A program made the position numbers and the translations under genes. From the NCBI GenBank assembly GCA_029259935.1, contig JAJDEH010000276.1, forward strand, positions 1 through 32,874: a stretch of DNA of 32,874 nt, given 5' to 3'. Shown piece by piece: positions 17,441 to 25,806 of this stretch. Under the pieces are notes generated by a model that was given only the letters and a program-made list of their open reading frames with translations, was not told the DNA's origin and did no database searches. The DNA is from Planctomycetota bacterium (lineage in GTDB: Bacteria; Planctomycetota; Planctomycetia; Pirellulales; Pirellulaceae). How positions within the stretch are numbered: position 1 is the first letter of the stretch; every line of letters starts with the position of its first letter.

Positions 17441-18727
17441 ATGACAGTTTTGGAATGCCCCACCCCCGCGAACAACTTAAAACAGATCAAAGCACAAGCC
17501 GCCGAGCTGCTTGTGGACTTCGAGGAAGATGCGCTGCGCAACACGCTTATTCGCGCTGCCGGCGGTAAACTTTCCATGGTCGCCGAATCCGCCGGCCATA
17601 CGATTGGCGATCAGATTCTGGCTATTCGCCAAAGCATGGTCGACTTCGATTCGATACTGGAGCGAATGGCTTCCGTGCAATCGAGTGTCCAGCAGATCGA
17701 TGCCAACGTCGGCACGGTGGTGCGTGAGGCGGAAGGCAGTTCCAAGGAGTTGGAACGAGTAAGCGCGCGCATGGGTGATCTGGAAGAACATTTCGAGGCG
17801 ATCGACGGGCTGGTGGAAAGTGTGAATGAAATTGCCGACCAGACGCATATGCTGTCGCTCAATGCAACCATCGAGGCCGCGCGAGCCGGCGAAGCGGGAC
17901 GTGGTTTTGCCGTGGTGGCTGGCGAAGTTAAGAAGCTGGCCAATACCACCAAGACCGCGAACAAGGAAATCCGCGAGACCATGGATCGCATCACCGACGC
18001 GGTATCCACACTGTCGAACAGCGTCAAACGGTCCGTGGAAAAGATGCAGCAATCGATCGCGGCCGTTGAAATCACTCGCGAGAATGCGTCCACTATTGGA
18101 TCCGAAACAAGTTGCTTTGGCTTGCAACTTGAAAAGTCGCTAGAGGATTTCCGCAAGATCGACGAGTCTTCGCTCATCGTTGAAAACGAGGCGAAGGAGA
18201 TCAACACCCTCGGCAAGACTTTTTCCTATCTGGTGGAACTGATGGCAATGCAGGGGGTCGTCACCGACGCGATCAATCCACTGGAACGATTGCTGCCGAT
18301 TGTGAAGCAGAGTACCTTTCGAGATCCGGAACGGTTCACGCGTTCGGAGCCTGAGTATGTACTTCAGCCCGACGACATCCTCATTTCGGCAACGGACACA
18401 CGCGGCGTAATCACTTTTGCCAACAATTCATTCTACGAAGTCGCCGAGTATCAGCCGGGCGAGTTGGCCGGCCAGCCACACAACGTGATTCGTCACCCCG
18501 ACATGCCGCGGGCCGCGTTTGCCGATCTCTGGGCCGTGATCAAGGCCGGCAAGCTGTGGCAGGGATATGTTGCCAACCGATCGAAACATGGACGGCGTTA
18601 TTGGGTCAAGGCCAGCGTCTTCCCCTGCCACGAAAATGGAAAAATTGTGGGTTACATTTCCATCCGCACTAAACCGGAACCTGAAATGGTGGACCAAGCC
18701 ATCGAAGCTTATCGCTTGGTTCAATAG
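17441..18727 (+). CDS. Soluble methyl-accepting chemoreceptor with C-terminal PAS domain
   Basis: ATG 17441 has AGGAACGGA about ten bases upstream; the frame opens earlier (17393) without a better site. The 428-aa protein has no transmembrane segment. Residues about 12-290 are helical and contain the receptor hairpin tip ([22 protein letters not shown] and [14 protein letters not shown], 130-167), which contacts CheA/CheW. The C-terminal part (about 305-415) is an Aer-type PAS domain ([18 protein letters not shown], then [17 protein letters not shown], and WVKASVFP), the form that binds FAD and senses redox or oxygen. In E. coli Aer the PAS is N-terminal and membrane-anchored; here it is C-terminal and the protein is cytosolic. 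No che genes are in the window, so its partner array lies elsewhere. It could also act in a non-flagellar pathway. Confidence 0.92.
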   Translation: MTVLECPTPANNLKQIKAQAAELLVDFEEDALRNTLIRAAGGKLSMVAESAGHTIGDQILAIRQSMVDFDSILERMASVQSSVQQIDANVGTVVREAEGSSKELERVSARMGDLEEHFEAIDGLVESVNEIADQTHMLSLNATIEAARAGEAGRGFAVVAGEVKKLANTTKTANKEIRETMDRITDAVSTLSNSVKRSVEKMQQSIAAVEITRENASTIGSETSCFGLQLEKSLEDFRKIDESSLIVENEAKEINTLGKTFSYLVELMAMQGVVTDAINPLERLLPIVKQSTFRDPERFTRSEPEYVLQPDDILISATDTRGVITFANNSFYEVAEYQPGELAGQPHNVIRHPDMPRAAFADLWAVIKAGKLWQGYVANRSKHGRRYWVKASVFPCHENGKIVGYISIRTKPEPEMVDQAIEAYRLVQ

Positions 18728-18967
18728 CGGACGCTCTTTCGGAAATCCACGACGGGTGCTTCCGCCGGAATCTAGGCCCCGTGACCGACGGGTTTTCGCG
18801 CATCCGGCAGTCGGCGGCGACCAAGTGAAGATCAAGCAGGGTTTCCAGCGGTGGTAAATCGGCTATCTTCAACTAGTGCCGAACAAGGTTGTGATCCCAC
18901 ACAAAATGCATCGCGTCCGCCGATTGGCAATCTCCACAAGAATCGTCCACCGTTACGAACGAACAAC
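18728..18967. other. Intergenic region upstream of the tartrate dehydrogenase-like gene
   Basis: 240 bp holding no recognisable gene, RNA or strong hairpin. The open frame from 18851 extending the dehydrogenase has no family similarity in its first 39 codons and is best read as upstream leader. Confidence 0.4.
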
Positions 18968-20023
18968 ATGGCTGAATATCGAATCGCGGTGTATCCCGGG
19001 GACGGGATTGGACCCGAAGTAATTGACCAAACGCTTCGAGTTCTTGACGAAGTCGAACGCCGGGATGGCAACTTTTCGCTGAACAAAACTTCATATCGAT
19101 GGGGCGTCGACCACTGGAGAGAGACGGGCAAGGTCGTTCCCGAAGACTTCATGGACCTGCTGCGCCCTTTCGATGCGATCTTGTTGGGTGCCGTGGGCTG
19201 GCCCGACGAAATACCGGATCACATTACTCTGGCTCCATTGGTCCAGATTCGACAAGTGTTCGACCAATACGCCTGCGTGCGGCCAGCAAGGCTTTACCCT
19301 GGTTTGAACAGCGCACTCGCTGGAAAGGGGCCCGAACACATTGATCTGGTCGTCATCCGCGAGAATTCGGAGGGCGAGTACGTCAATATCGGAGGCCGTT
19401 TTCGACGCGGACATGCGGACGAACACGCCGTGCAAACGGCGTTGCATTCGAGACGCGGTATCGAACGAATCTTGCGATACGGCTTTCAAATGGCGCGGAC
19501 CCGTCGTCGGAAACTGACCATGATCACCAAGTCGAACGCCCAGCGATACGCCTATGTCTTGTGGGATGAGATCTTGGACGAACTGGCTCCCGAGTTTCCC
19601 GACGTGACCGCCAATCGCCAGCACTGCGATGCGGCAGTGATGAACTTCGTCAGGCAGCCCGAGCAATTTGATGTCGTGGTGGCCTCGAACTTGTTTGGCG
19701 ATTTGCTGACGGACTTAGGGGGCATCATCGGCGGCGGACTGGGGCTCGCACCCAGCACGAATACAAATCCCGATCGCCGCTTTCCTTCCATGTTCGAGCC
19801 CGTACACGGTTCCGCGCCGGATATCGCGGGCCAGGGGATCGCCAACCCAATCGCGGCGATTCTTAGTGCCGCTTTGATGCTCGATCATCTGGAGCAATCC
19901 GCCGCGGCCGCTGGCATTCGTGTCGCGGTTGAAAAAACGCTCGCCGTCGGCAACAAGACGCCGGACCTCGGCGGGTCGCTCAGCACCAGCGAAATGGCGG
20001 ACGCGGTGATCGCGAACCTTTAG
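18968..20023 (+). CDS. ttuC: Tartrate / D-malate dehydrogenase (isocitrate-isopropylmalate dehydrogenase family)
   Basis: ATG 18968 starts directly at the family N-terminus (AEYRIAVYPGDGIGPEV) and gives 351 aa, normal for the family. The substrate-binding region LLGAVGWPDEIPDH (about 72-85) with DHITL is the TtuC/DmlA signature, distinct from LeuB (which has LLGAVGGP and KWD). VVIRENSEGEYVNIGGR follows, then the metal-binding aspartates in SNLFGDLLTDLGG, and the C-terminal EPVHGSAPDIAGQGIANP. These enzymes oxidise D-malate or tartrate with NAD and Mn/Mg, often with decarboxylation. The exact substrate is not set by sequence. It is a single gene; the nearest metabolic neighbour is the amine oxidase across the chemoreceptor. 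Confidence 0.9.
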   Translation: MAEYRIAVYPGDGIGPEVIDQTLRVLDEVERRDGNFSLNKTSYRWGVDHWRETGKVVPEDFMDLLRPFDAILLGAVGWPDEIPDHITLAPLVQIRQVFDQYACVRPARLYPGLNSALAGKGPEHIDLVVIRENSEGEYVNIGGRFRRGHADEHAVQTALHSRRGIERILRYGFQMARTRRRKLTMITKSNAQRYAYVLWDEILDELAPEFPDVTANRQHCDAAVMNFVRQPEQFDVVVASNLFGDLLTDLGGIIGGGLGLAPSTNTNPDRRFPSMFEPVHGSAPDIAGQGIANPIAAILSAALMLDHLEQSAAAAGIRVAVEKTLAVGNKTPDLGGSLSTSEMADAVIANL

Positions 20024-20337
20024 CACGAGTCGTTTTTCGATCACCTGAGCTCGTCCGTCACGGCGTCCCGTCAGCGGGCGGCGTTCCGGACGTATGACGG
20101 AAAATCGATTCAGTTTCCTTCATCGCGACCACCCGAACCTTGTTGCAAGACAGAATCGGAATTTGTGAAAATCCGCGCGGGAAAGAATTGAGGCCCGGGA
20201 TCGACGTGTTAGAATCGGACCTACGCGATCTGCTTCCCGCATGTGGCGTCTTATGAAACGGCGTGTAACTTCGCACGTTCGTGCTTCCGTTCCGTGAACT
20301 ATGCTTGAAATGTATCAGCATGGTCTTCGTAGGTCCG
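20024..20337. other. Intergenic region with a 12-bp inverted repeat
   Basis: About 314 bp with no convincing gene. It contains ATCGGACCTACG (20214-20225) and its exact reverse complement CGTAGGTCCGAT (20328-20339), the second reaching the start of the next gene. No promoter stands out. Confidence 0.45.
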
Positions 20338-20339
20338 AT
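20214..20339. repeat. 12-bp inverted repeat with a 102-bp spacer
   Basis: ATCGGACCTACG at 20214-20225 and CGTAGGTCCGAT at 20328-20339 are exact reverse complements. The second arm overlaps the likely ATG of the following gene (20338). It could close a long RNA hairpin covering the leader, or be chance. Confidence 0.5.
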
Positions 20340-20733
20340 GAGCGCATTGCCCCAATCCGAATTCTCGCCAGACGAAGGGCCCCGCAAAGCGGCCAGTGCG
20401 ATGGTGGATGCGCTGGTCAACCAAGCGGCTTGCGAGGAAAAGCTCGGCGCGACCCGCCGTCGCATTAGACAGGCTGCGGCATTAGGTGCCGACGTACTCA
20501 ATTTCTGCTGGCTCACCCGCGACGATCGCGAAGTTGATTTGCGAGTCTACTTTTTGCCGGGCGAAACGCCGGAAATTGTAATCGCGGAAACCTATCGCCT
20601 CGACGGCCGCGAACCGACGATCCAAGAGCGCGTGTCCTTGGACGAAGAGTTCGACGACGCCCTGAACGACTTCGGCAATCTCTGGATGCGCGTCATCAGC
20701 GCCATCTGGGACCAACACCGCCGCCCTCGCTAA
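20338..20733 (+). CDS. Small acidic protein of unknown function
   Basis: I do not recognise this gene. From ATG 20338 it has 131 aa (MSALPQSEFSPDEGPRKAAS start); an ATG at 20320 would add six residues, and neither has a strong ribosome binding site. It has no signal peptide or membrane helix. The first third is helical (VDALVNQAACEEKLGATRRR), then a beta-rich segment (REVDLRVYFLPGETPEIVIAE), and an acidic helical tail (SLDEEFDDALNDFGNLWMR). Codon use and amino-acid composition look genuine, and there is no competing gene on the other strand. Confidence 0.6.
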   Translation: MSALPQSEFSPDEGPRKAASAMVDALVNQAACEEKLGATRRRIRQAAALGADVLNFCWLTRDDREVDLRVYFLPGETPEIVIAETYRLDGREPTIQERVSLDEEFDDALNDFGNLWMRVISAIWDQHRRPR

Positions 20734-20938
20734 AGCGACCGCATGGTGGCCCCGATGTCTCCGCGAGCGTGGGGAGTACGTTTTTCGATTCGATGTCGCA
20801 ATCCTTCACGATTCGCTCAGCACGTGCCGACGCGACACATGCGAGTTTCGGATTCTTTAGTATGCTGGTTAGCGCGTCTGTCGTGACACCGCCTACCTGA
20901 GCAGGCGGGATGTACTCGCGGGATTGGGATCGTGACAA
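20734..20938. other. Intergenic region before the DUF2306 gene
   Basis: 205 bp with no gene or clear regulatory motif seen. Confidence 0.3.
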
Positions 20939-21613
20939 ATGCGGAACATCGGCTCGAAATTGCAAAGACAGGTTGTGAAACTGTTGGCGTGCGCGGTGAT
21001 CCTAAAAGTTACTGCCAGCGTCGTTCTCGCTTATCAGGCCTACATGCCGCCAGATTTTGAATCCGGCTTTCTACAAGGCCGAGAAGCCTATTTTTGGGGT
21101 GGGTACCAATGGGCATTCTATCTGCATATTGCTTCCGGTCCTTGCACACTGATCTTCGGAATCGTCCTGATGAGCGAACGATTTCGCCAACGGTTTTCAA
21201 GTTGGCATCGGATTCTGGGAAGGATTCAAGTTGCGTCGGTCCTGTTACTGGTTTCTCCGTCCGGCATTTGGATGGCCGTTTATTCTCAGACAGGTATCGT
21301 CGCGGGTCTTGGATTTGCCTTACTGGGAGTGGCGACTGGCCTTTGCGCTTGGCTGGGCTGGATGTCCGCGGTGAACAGGCGGTTCACTGAACATCGTTGC
21401 TGGATGTCGCGATGCTATCTGTTGTTGTGCTCCGCAGTTGTTCTGCGGCTGGTGGGTGGCGCGTTTACCGTCGCCGAAGTCGAGGGCGAATGGACCTACC
21501 CCTTCGCGGCATGGGCGAGTTGGTTGGTGCCCCTTGCGGTATTCGAAATTCTCCGAGTGAAAAATAAATCGACTAGCTTCGATGCGGAGCGAAATCCGCA
21601 ACCATCGAGTTGA
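20939..21613 (+). CDS. DUF2306 family integral membrane protein
   Basis: The 224-aa product starts at ATG 20939; only a weak GGGAT lies upstream. It has about six hydrophobic segments (around 15-33, 57-78, 94-113, 118-140, 157-175, 187-205). Family motifs visible are the HIASGPCTLIFGI helix, the SWHRILGRIQV loop after the RFRQRF stretch, and TEHRCWMSRCYLL. DUF2306 proteins are conserved bacterial membrane proteins of unproven activity, with histidines within membrane helices (a heme or quinone role has been suggested for related families, not shown). The C-terminal tail after residue 208 is polar and cytoplasmic. It ends 14 bases before the converging DUF1559-like gene. Confidence 0.8.
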   Translation: MRNIGSKLQRQVVKLLACAVILKVTASVVLAYQAYMPPDFESGFLQGREAYFWGGYQWAFYLHIASGPCTLIFGIVLMSERFRQRFSSWHRILGRIQVASVLLLVSPSGIWMAVYSQTGIVAGLGFALLGVATGLCAWLGWMSAVNRRFTEHRCWMSRCYLLLCSAVVLRLVGGAFTVAEVEGEWTYPFAAWASWLVPLAVFEILRVKNKSTSFDAERNPQPSS

Positions 21614-21626
21614 TTGGCGGAATTCT

Positions 21627-22409
21627 TCAATCGGCAAATTCGTCGTCTGGATCATCGACACCATCGTTCCCCGCGATGGAAATGATCGCGCGGCGGTCAG
21701 CTTCTGGCATGTCGGCGAGAAAAAAGCGAACGCTTCCGTCGGCGAATGCCGCATTGGTCCCGTTGTTGTGAGCGAATTCGGTTTGCGAATTGAATTCAAG
21801 TACAAGTTGGGCGCTGGCATCCTGGGGAGCCATCCAATGGACTGCTTGTTCGCGCGGCACTTCGATCACCATTAGCGTTCCAGAAGTCCTGTCGGTGAAT
21901 TCGGTGAACTGCCGTGCATGCTTGGGGTGCAAACCGCCGTTGGGTGCCACGATGGCCAAGTAGGTTGTGAAGTTCGCGGGAGTAGCGGTCGACGGGCAAC
22001 GAAAACAATACGGAATGGTTTTATAGGCTTCCGCGTTCGCTGGATCATCCCACGGTTTTGAGAAGTCGATGGATTCGTACAGCGCCTGCTGTTCGACCAG
22101 GAATGGCAGAATCAATGCCCGCCAACTGTGCAGGGGCCGACCGGCTGAGTCCCTTGTGCATGCTGGCGGAAAACTTCCATGCGTCTCTTGGTAGCTGTGC
22201 AGTGCCAAGACGACATGCTTGAGGTTGTTGGCGCACTGGGAGCGATAAGCAGCCGGTCTGACATTTCGCGTGGCTGGCAACAGCAGAGCGATCAAAAGCG
22301 CGACGCTGCAAACCACCCCAACCAGCGCGCCCAAGATGAATCGCACCCGGTTTTTCCCCCGAGACGTGCTGCTCGAATCTATCGGAGACTTATACGGGTT
22401 GTTGCTCAT
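21627..22409 (-). CDS. DUF1559-like pseudopilin-style planctomycete protein
   Basis: The 260-aa product starts at ATG 22409. A short polar N-terminus (MSNNPYKSPIDSSSTSRGKN) precedes one transmembrane helix (about 23-47). Then comes the DUF1559 signature CANNLKHVVLALHSYQETHG with FPPACTRD, the HSWRALILPFL segment, and the characteristic C-terminal NNGTNAAFADGSVRFF (about 225-240). Typical DUF1559 proteins begin with a type IV pilin-like RxxFTLVELLVVIAIIG leader; here that leader is replaced by an ordinary membrane anchor, so processing by prepilin peptidase is not expected. The protein is shorter than the usual 300-350 aa. Function of the family is not established. It diverges from the GntR gene. 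Confidence 0.82.
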   Translation of the reverse strand: MSNNPYKSPIDSSSTSRGKNRVRFILGALVGVVCSVALLIALLLPATRNVRPAAYRSQCANNLKHVVLALHSYQETHGSFPPACTRDSAGRPLHSWRALILPFLVEQQALYESIDFSKPWDDPANAEAYKTIPYCFRCPSTATPANFTTYLAIVAPNGGLHPKHARQFTEFTDRTSGTLMVIEVPREQAVHWMAPQDASAQLVLEFNSQTEFAHNNGTNAAFADGSVRFFLADMPEADRRAIISIAGNDGVDDPDDEFAD

Positions 22410-22430
22410 TCGCTCGTTCCACTGAGTGAT

Positions 22431-22458
22431 TTGCAGGTCACTTTAGATTGTATATAAT
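22431..22458 (+). promoter_or_regulatory. Promoter-like element and AT-rich possible operator before gntR
   Basis: TATAAT at 22453-22458 is a perfect -10, 16 bp after a weak TTGCAG (22431-22436). The surrounding ATTGTATATAATAT (about 22447-22460) resembles the A/T-rich TTGTAT-type sites bound by FCD-class GntR regulators, so the operon may be autoregulated. It is about 55 bp upstream of the ATG, in the 100-bp divergent region. Confidence 0.5.
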
Positions 22459-22509
22459 ATTTCGCTATTGAGTCAAACTAATGACGTGTAGCGGACGAGA
22501 GAGACCTTC

Positions 22510-23247
22510 ATGGACCACGGAAAGCGGCGTCACAATGTCGTGGCGGAAGTACTCGCGGAGTTGTTTGAGGGAAACGTGAAGCCCGGTCAGCGGTTGCGGG
22601 TTGAGCATCTGGCCGAGCAGTACGGAGTTAGCGTCACTCCGATTCGGGAAGCACTTGTCGAATTGGCGGGGCTGGGCGTGATCGAGTTGCAACCGAATCG
22701 TGGGGCGATGGTTCGTTCATTTGGGCCGAGGCAAGTTCGTGAGATCTGCCATCTGAGGCGGATCCTCGAATGCGAGGCGGCACGCAGCGCGTGCGGTCGC
22801 ATTGCTCCGTTCGAATTGGCAGCCATCGAGACGGAATTGAAGAAACTGGTCGACGCTCCGCGGAGCCAAAAATGGTCGGCCGAGACCCGCCGCCTCGACT
22901 CGCAACTGCATGAGCTAATCGCGGAGCGATGTGGCAACGAACGTCTGGCTTATGAAATCGGCCGTTACAGCGTTCTCTATCGCATGTTGCGTGACGCGCG
23001 TCATCGGCGGCGGACCGCGCGATCGAATTACGCTCAAATGGAGGAAAACTCCGAGCACTTGGCGATTGTTCACGCCTTGGCCGCGGGCGACGGCCAGCGG
23101 GCCGCTGACACAATGGCGGCTCACATTCATCAGTCGGCGGCCGCGCTGGAACAGGACTTGTTTGCCAAGGCCGAAATCGAAGCCGACATGGAGGAATCGT
23201 TTTTGCAAACGCCAAATTCAACGACTGCAATTTCCACGGCGAGTTGA
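22510..23247 (+). CDS. GntR-family transcriptional regulator, FadR/FCD subfamily
   Basis: ATG 22510 gives 245 aa. The N-terminal winged helix (about 5-72) shows HNVVAEVLAELFEGNVKPGQ, then the recognition helix region VEHLAEQYGVSVTPIREALVEL and the wing GVIELQPNRGAMV. An all-helical FCD ligand domain follows (about 75-215), with the DSQLH motif and later histidines (EHLAIVHAL, MAAHIHQ) that match the Asp/His metal site of the family. FCD regulators usually sense small carboxylates or sugar acids such as gluconate, lactate or fatty acyl-CoA. The stop is two bases before the start of the downstream cytochrome gene, so regulator and target are co-translated; this is unusual for these cytochrome modules. 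Confidence 0.9.
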   Translation: MDHGKRRHNVVAEVLAELFEGNVKPGQRLRVEHLAEQYGVSVTPIREALVELAGLGVIELQPNRGAMVRSFGPRQVREICHLRRILECEAARSACGRIAPFELAAIETELKKLVDAPRSQKWSAETRRLDSQLHELIAERCGNERLAYEIGRYSVLYRMLRDARHRRRTARSNYAQMEENSEHLAIVHALAAGDGQRAADTMAAHIHQSAAALEQDLFAKAEIEADMEESFLQTPNSTTAISTAS

Positions 23248-23249
23248 CT

Positions 23250-25790
23250 ATGACCAAGTTTAGCCGCATTTGTCAGTTCACCGGATGGTTTGCGCTGTTG
23301 GTTTTCGCGCTCCACGCGCAAGCGGCCGACCCAGCCACCAGGCAACAACTTGACTTTTTCGAGCGGCGGATTCGCCCGGTACTCGTTGAACATTGTTTCG
23401 AATGCCATGTGGGCGGAAGCGACAAACAGCAAAAAGGGGGGCTGAACCTTTCGTTTCGCGCCACCGTGCTGCAAGGCGGCGATAGTGGACCGGCGATCGT
23501 ACCCGGCAAACCGAGTGAAAGCCTGTTACTTGAGGCGTTGCGCTACGAGTCTCTCGAAATGCCTCCCAAGGGCAAATTGCCCGCGCGCGTGATTGACGAC
23601 TTCGCCAACTGGATCGAGATGGGTGCCGCCGACCCACGCGTTCAACCGGTGGTGGGACAACCGTCGAACGCAAACGAATCGACGCGGATCGCGGCTGATG
23701 AACTTTGGTCACTAAAGCCAGTTGAGAAGGTCGAACCGCCCCCAGTCGATGGCCTCGATCACCCTATCGATCGTTTTGTGCGGGCTCGGCTGCTTAAAGA
23801 GAAAATCGCCCCCGCGCCGCCAGCCACGGATCGCGTGCTATTGCGCCGACTGTATCTCGACTTGATAGGCCTGCCGCCAACTCCCGAGGATTTGGCAGCC
23901 TTTGATCAGGCCGTGGCGACGAGTCGACAATCCGCCATCGGGGCGGCGGTCGACCGGTTGTTGGAATCACCCGAGTTTGGAGAACGCTGGGCGCGGCATT
24001 GGCTCGACCTGACGGCCTACGCGGACACCATTGGAGTTGGCCGGGCGATTCCGGCTCTGGAAGCGTGGCGGTATCGCGATTACGTTATCGCCGCGTTTAA
24101 CACCGACAAGCCCTTTCACGAATTTGTTCGCCAGCAGATTGCGGGCGACATCACCGTCCCACCTGGACCACGATCGCCGGGTGGGCGGCCGCCCACCGCC
24201 GAGAGCATTATCGCCACGGGATTTCTGGCGATTGGTCCCTGGGAATTGGTGGGTGGCGACAAAGAGCAACTGCGGATGGACGTCGTTGACAGGCAGGTGC
24301 ATCGAATTGGACAGGCATTTCTCGCGCTAACATTTGGATGTGCCCGCTGTCATGACCACAAGTTCGATCCCGTCTCTCAACATGATTATTATGCGCTGGC
24401 CGGGTTGTTCACCAGTTCCGTGACGCTCAACGGACGTATTGGCGGCGTGTTCAGCGCGATCAATCATCGGTCGCTCCCAGAAACATCCGAGGATCTTTTG
24501 GCACGCGCCGAACGCGTTCGGGCATACGAAGCGGAAGTCGCGTCGGCGATCGCGGGACGCGACGCGGCGAATGCCAAGGTTGCAACACTGAACGAACAAA
24601 TCAAGTCCGCGCCGGCCGATTCACGACCTGAAATGGAAAAGCAGCGAGATGCCGAGTCAGCCCGATCCAGAAAACATGCCGCTCGGTTGAATGTGTTGAA
24701 GTACCTCAAGGCCTATCGTACGGAAACGCGGGCACTCGCGGTCGCCGATGCGCCGGAACCCGAGGCGTGTCGGATCAATATTCGTGGAAATGCTCACCAA
24801 CTGGGCGATCTCGTACCACGCGGATTCCCGCAAGCGATTCCACCGACGGATAAGCCTCGCTTCACGCGCGGCGGTAGCGGTCGGGCGCAATTGGCCGACT
24901 GGCTGGTGGACAAACGAAATCCGCTCACTGCCCGCGTTTGGGTGAACCGAATTTGGCATCATCTGTTCGGAACTGGTCTGGTGCGGACGGTGGATAATTT
25001 TGGAGCACGCGGCGAGAAACCCAGTCATCCGGAATTGCTCGACTATCTGGCCGAGGAATTCATGCGGGACGGCTGGTCAACGAAACGGCTGATCCGCCGC
25101 ATCTTGCTTTCGAAAACTTGGCAACAGTCGTCGACCAACCACGGCGCATCCGCCCACGGCGCTGGTCAAATCGACCCAGGCAACCGGCTGTTATGGCGTG
25201 CCAATCGGCGACGCTTGGAGGCCGAAGCGATCCGCGACGCGATGCTGGCGGTCAGTGGGCAATTGAACCGGCAACGTGGCGGTCCGACCCTGCCAATCGA
25301 TCATCCGGGAAATCTCAACACCGGCCTGACCGGATCCTTGAGTCCTTCGGCCAAGTTTCCGGTGGAACTAAAGCTACGTCGTTCCATCTATCAGCCACAG
25401 AAACGCAAGGCTCCTTTTGACGAGATAGACTTTTTGGCCGTCTTCGATCTGCCCGACCCCAGCCAGGAATCCGGACGCCGCACCGTGACGACGGTTCCCA
25501 CGCAGGCGCTTACTCTGTTGAATTCCCCGTTTGTAAAAGAATGTGCCGCGGCGATTGCCAAGCGGACGGCCGAGGAAACGGCGGACGCGCCGGCCCGCAT
25601 CTCGAACATCTATCTCACGGTCTATGGCAGAGAGCCAGCAGGCGACGAACTAAAAGAGACCCTCAAGTTCGTGAGCAGCCCGCAGGATGACTCCGGCGAA
25701 GGCCGTGCCACCGGCATCCCCGAAATGGAAGCGTGGTCGCAATTGTGTCAGTCGCTGCTCATTTCCAACGAATTCCTTTTTCGAGACTGA
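23250..25790 (+). CDS. PSCyt1 - DUF1549 - DUF1553 secreted cytochrome protein
   Basis: ATG 23250 lies two bases after the regulator stop; an upstream TTG at 23244 is less likely. The 846-aa product has a signal peptide (about 1-26, cleaving after AQA). PSCyt1 (about 35-130) has heme motif CFECH (49-53). DUF1549 (about 170-390) begins HPIDRFVRARL and carries a second CxxCH, CARCHDHKFDP (364-374). A predicted coiled-coil insert (about 413-485) follows, then DUF1553 (about 545-800; RAQLADWLVDKRNPLTARVW, NRIWHHLFG, LIRRILLSKTWQQSS). These are planctomycete-wide domains; function is inferred to be periplasmic electron transfer or substrate oxidation, unproven. It is followed by DUF1501, its usual partner. 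Confidence 0.93.
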   Translation: MTKFSRICQFTGWFALLVFALHAQAADPATRQQLDFFERRIRPVLVEHCFECHVGGSDKQQKGGLNLSFRATVLQGGDSGPAIVPGKPSESLLLEALRYESLEMPPKGKLPARVIDDFANWIEMGAADPRVQPVVGQPSNANESTRIAADELWSLKPVEKVEPPPVDGLDHPIDRFVRARLLKEKIAPAPPATDRVLLRRLYLDLIGLPPTPEDLAAFDQAVATSRQSAIGAAVDRLLESPEFGERWARHWLDLTAYADTIGVGRAIPALEAWRYRDYVIAAFNTDKPFHEFVRQQIAGDITVPPGPRSPGGRPPTAESIIATGFLAIGPWELVGGDKEQLRMDVVDRQVHRIGQAFLALTFGCARCHDHKFDPVSQHDYYALAGLFTSSVTLNGRIGGVFSAINHRSLPETSEDLLARAERVRAYEAEVASAIAGRDAANAKVATLNEQIKSAPADSRPEMEKQRDAESARSRKHAARLNVLKYLKAYRTETRALAVADAPEPEACRINIRGNAHQLGDLVPRGFPQAIPPTDKPRFTRGGSGRAQLADWLVDKRNPLTARVWVNRIWHHLFGTGLVRTVDNFGARGEKPSHPELLDYLAEEFMRDGWSTKRLIRRILLSKTWQQSSTNHGASAHGAGQIDPGNRLLWRANRRRLEAEAIRDAMLAVSGQLNRQRGGPTLPIDHPGNLNTGLTGSLSPSAKFPVELKLRRSIYQPQKRKAPFDEIDFLAVFDLPDPSQESGRRTVTTVPTQALTLLNSPFVKECAAAIAKRTAEETADAPARISNIYLTVYGREPAGDELKETLKFVSSPQDDSGEGRATGIPEMEAWSQLCQSLLISNEFLFRD

Positions 25791-25806
25791 ACGGAGTGAT
25801 TCCCTG

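Noticed and set aside
20214..20339. Miniature transposon bounded by the 12-bp inverted repeats
   Set aside because: No target-site duplication is visible around 20210/20340 and the second arm lies in the start of a gene.
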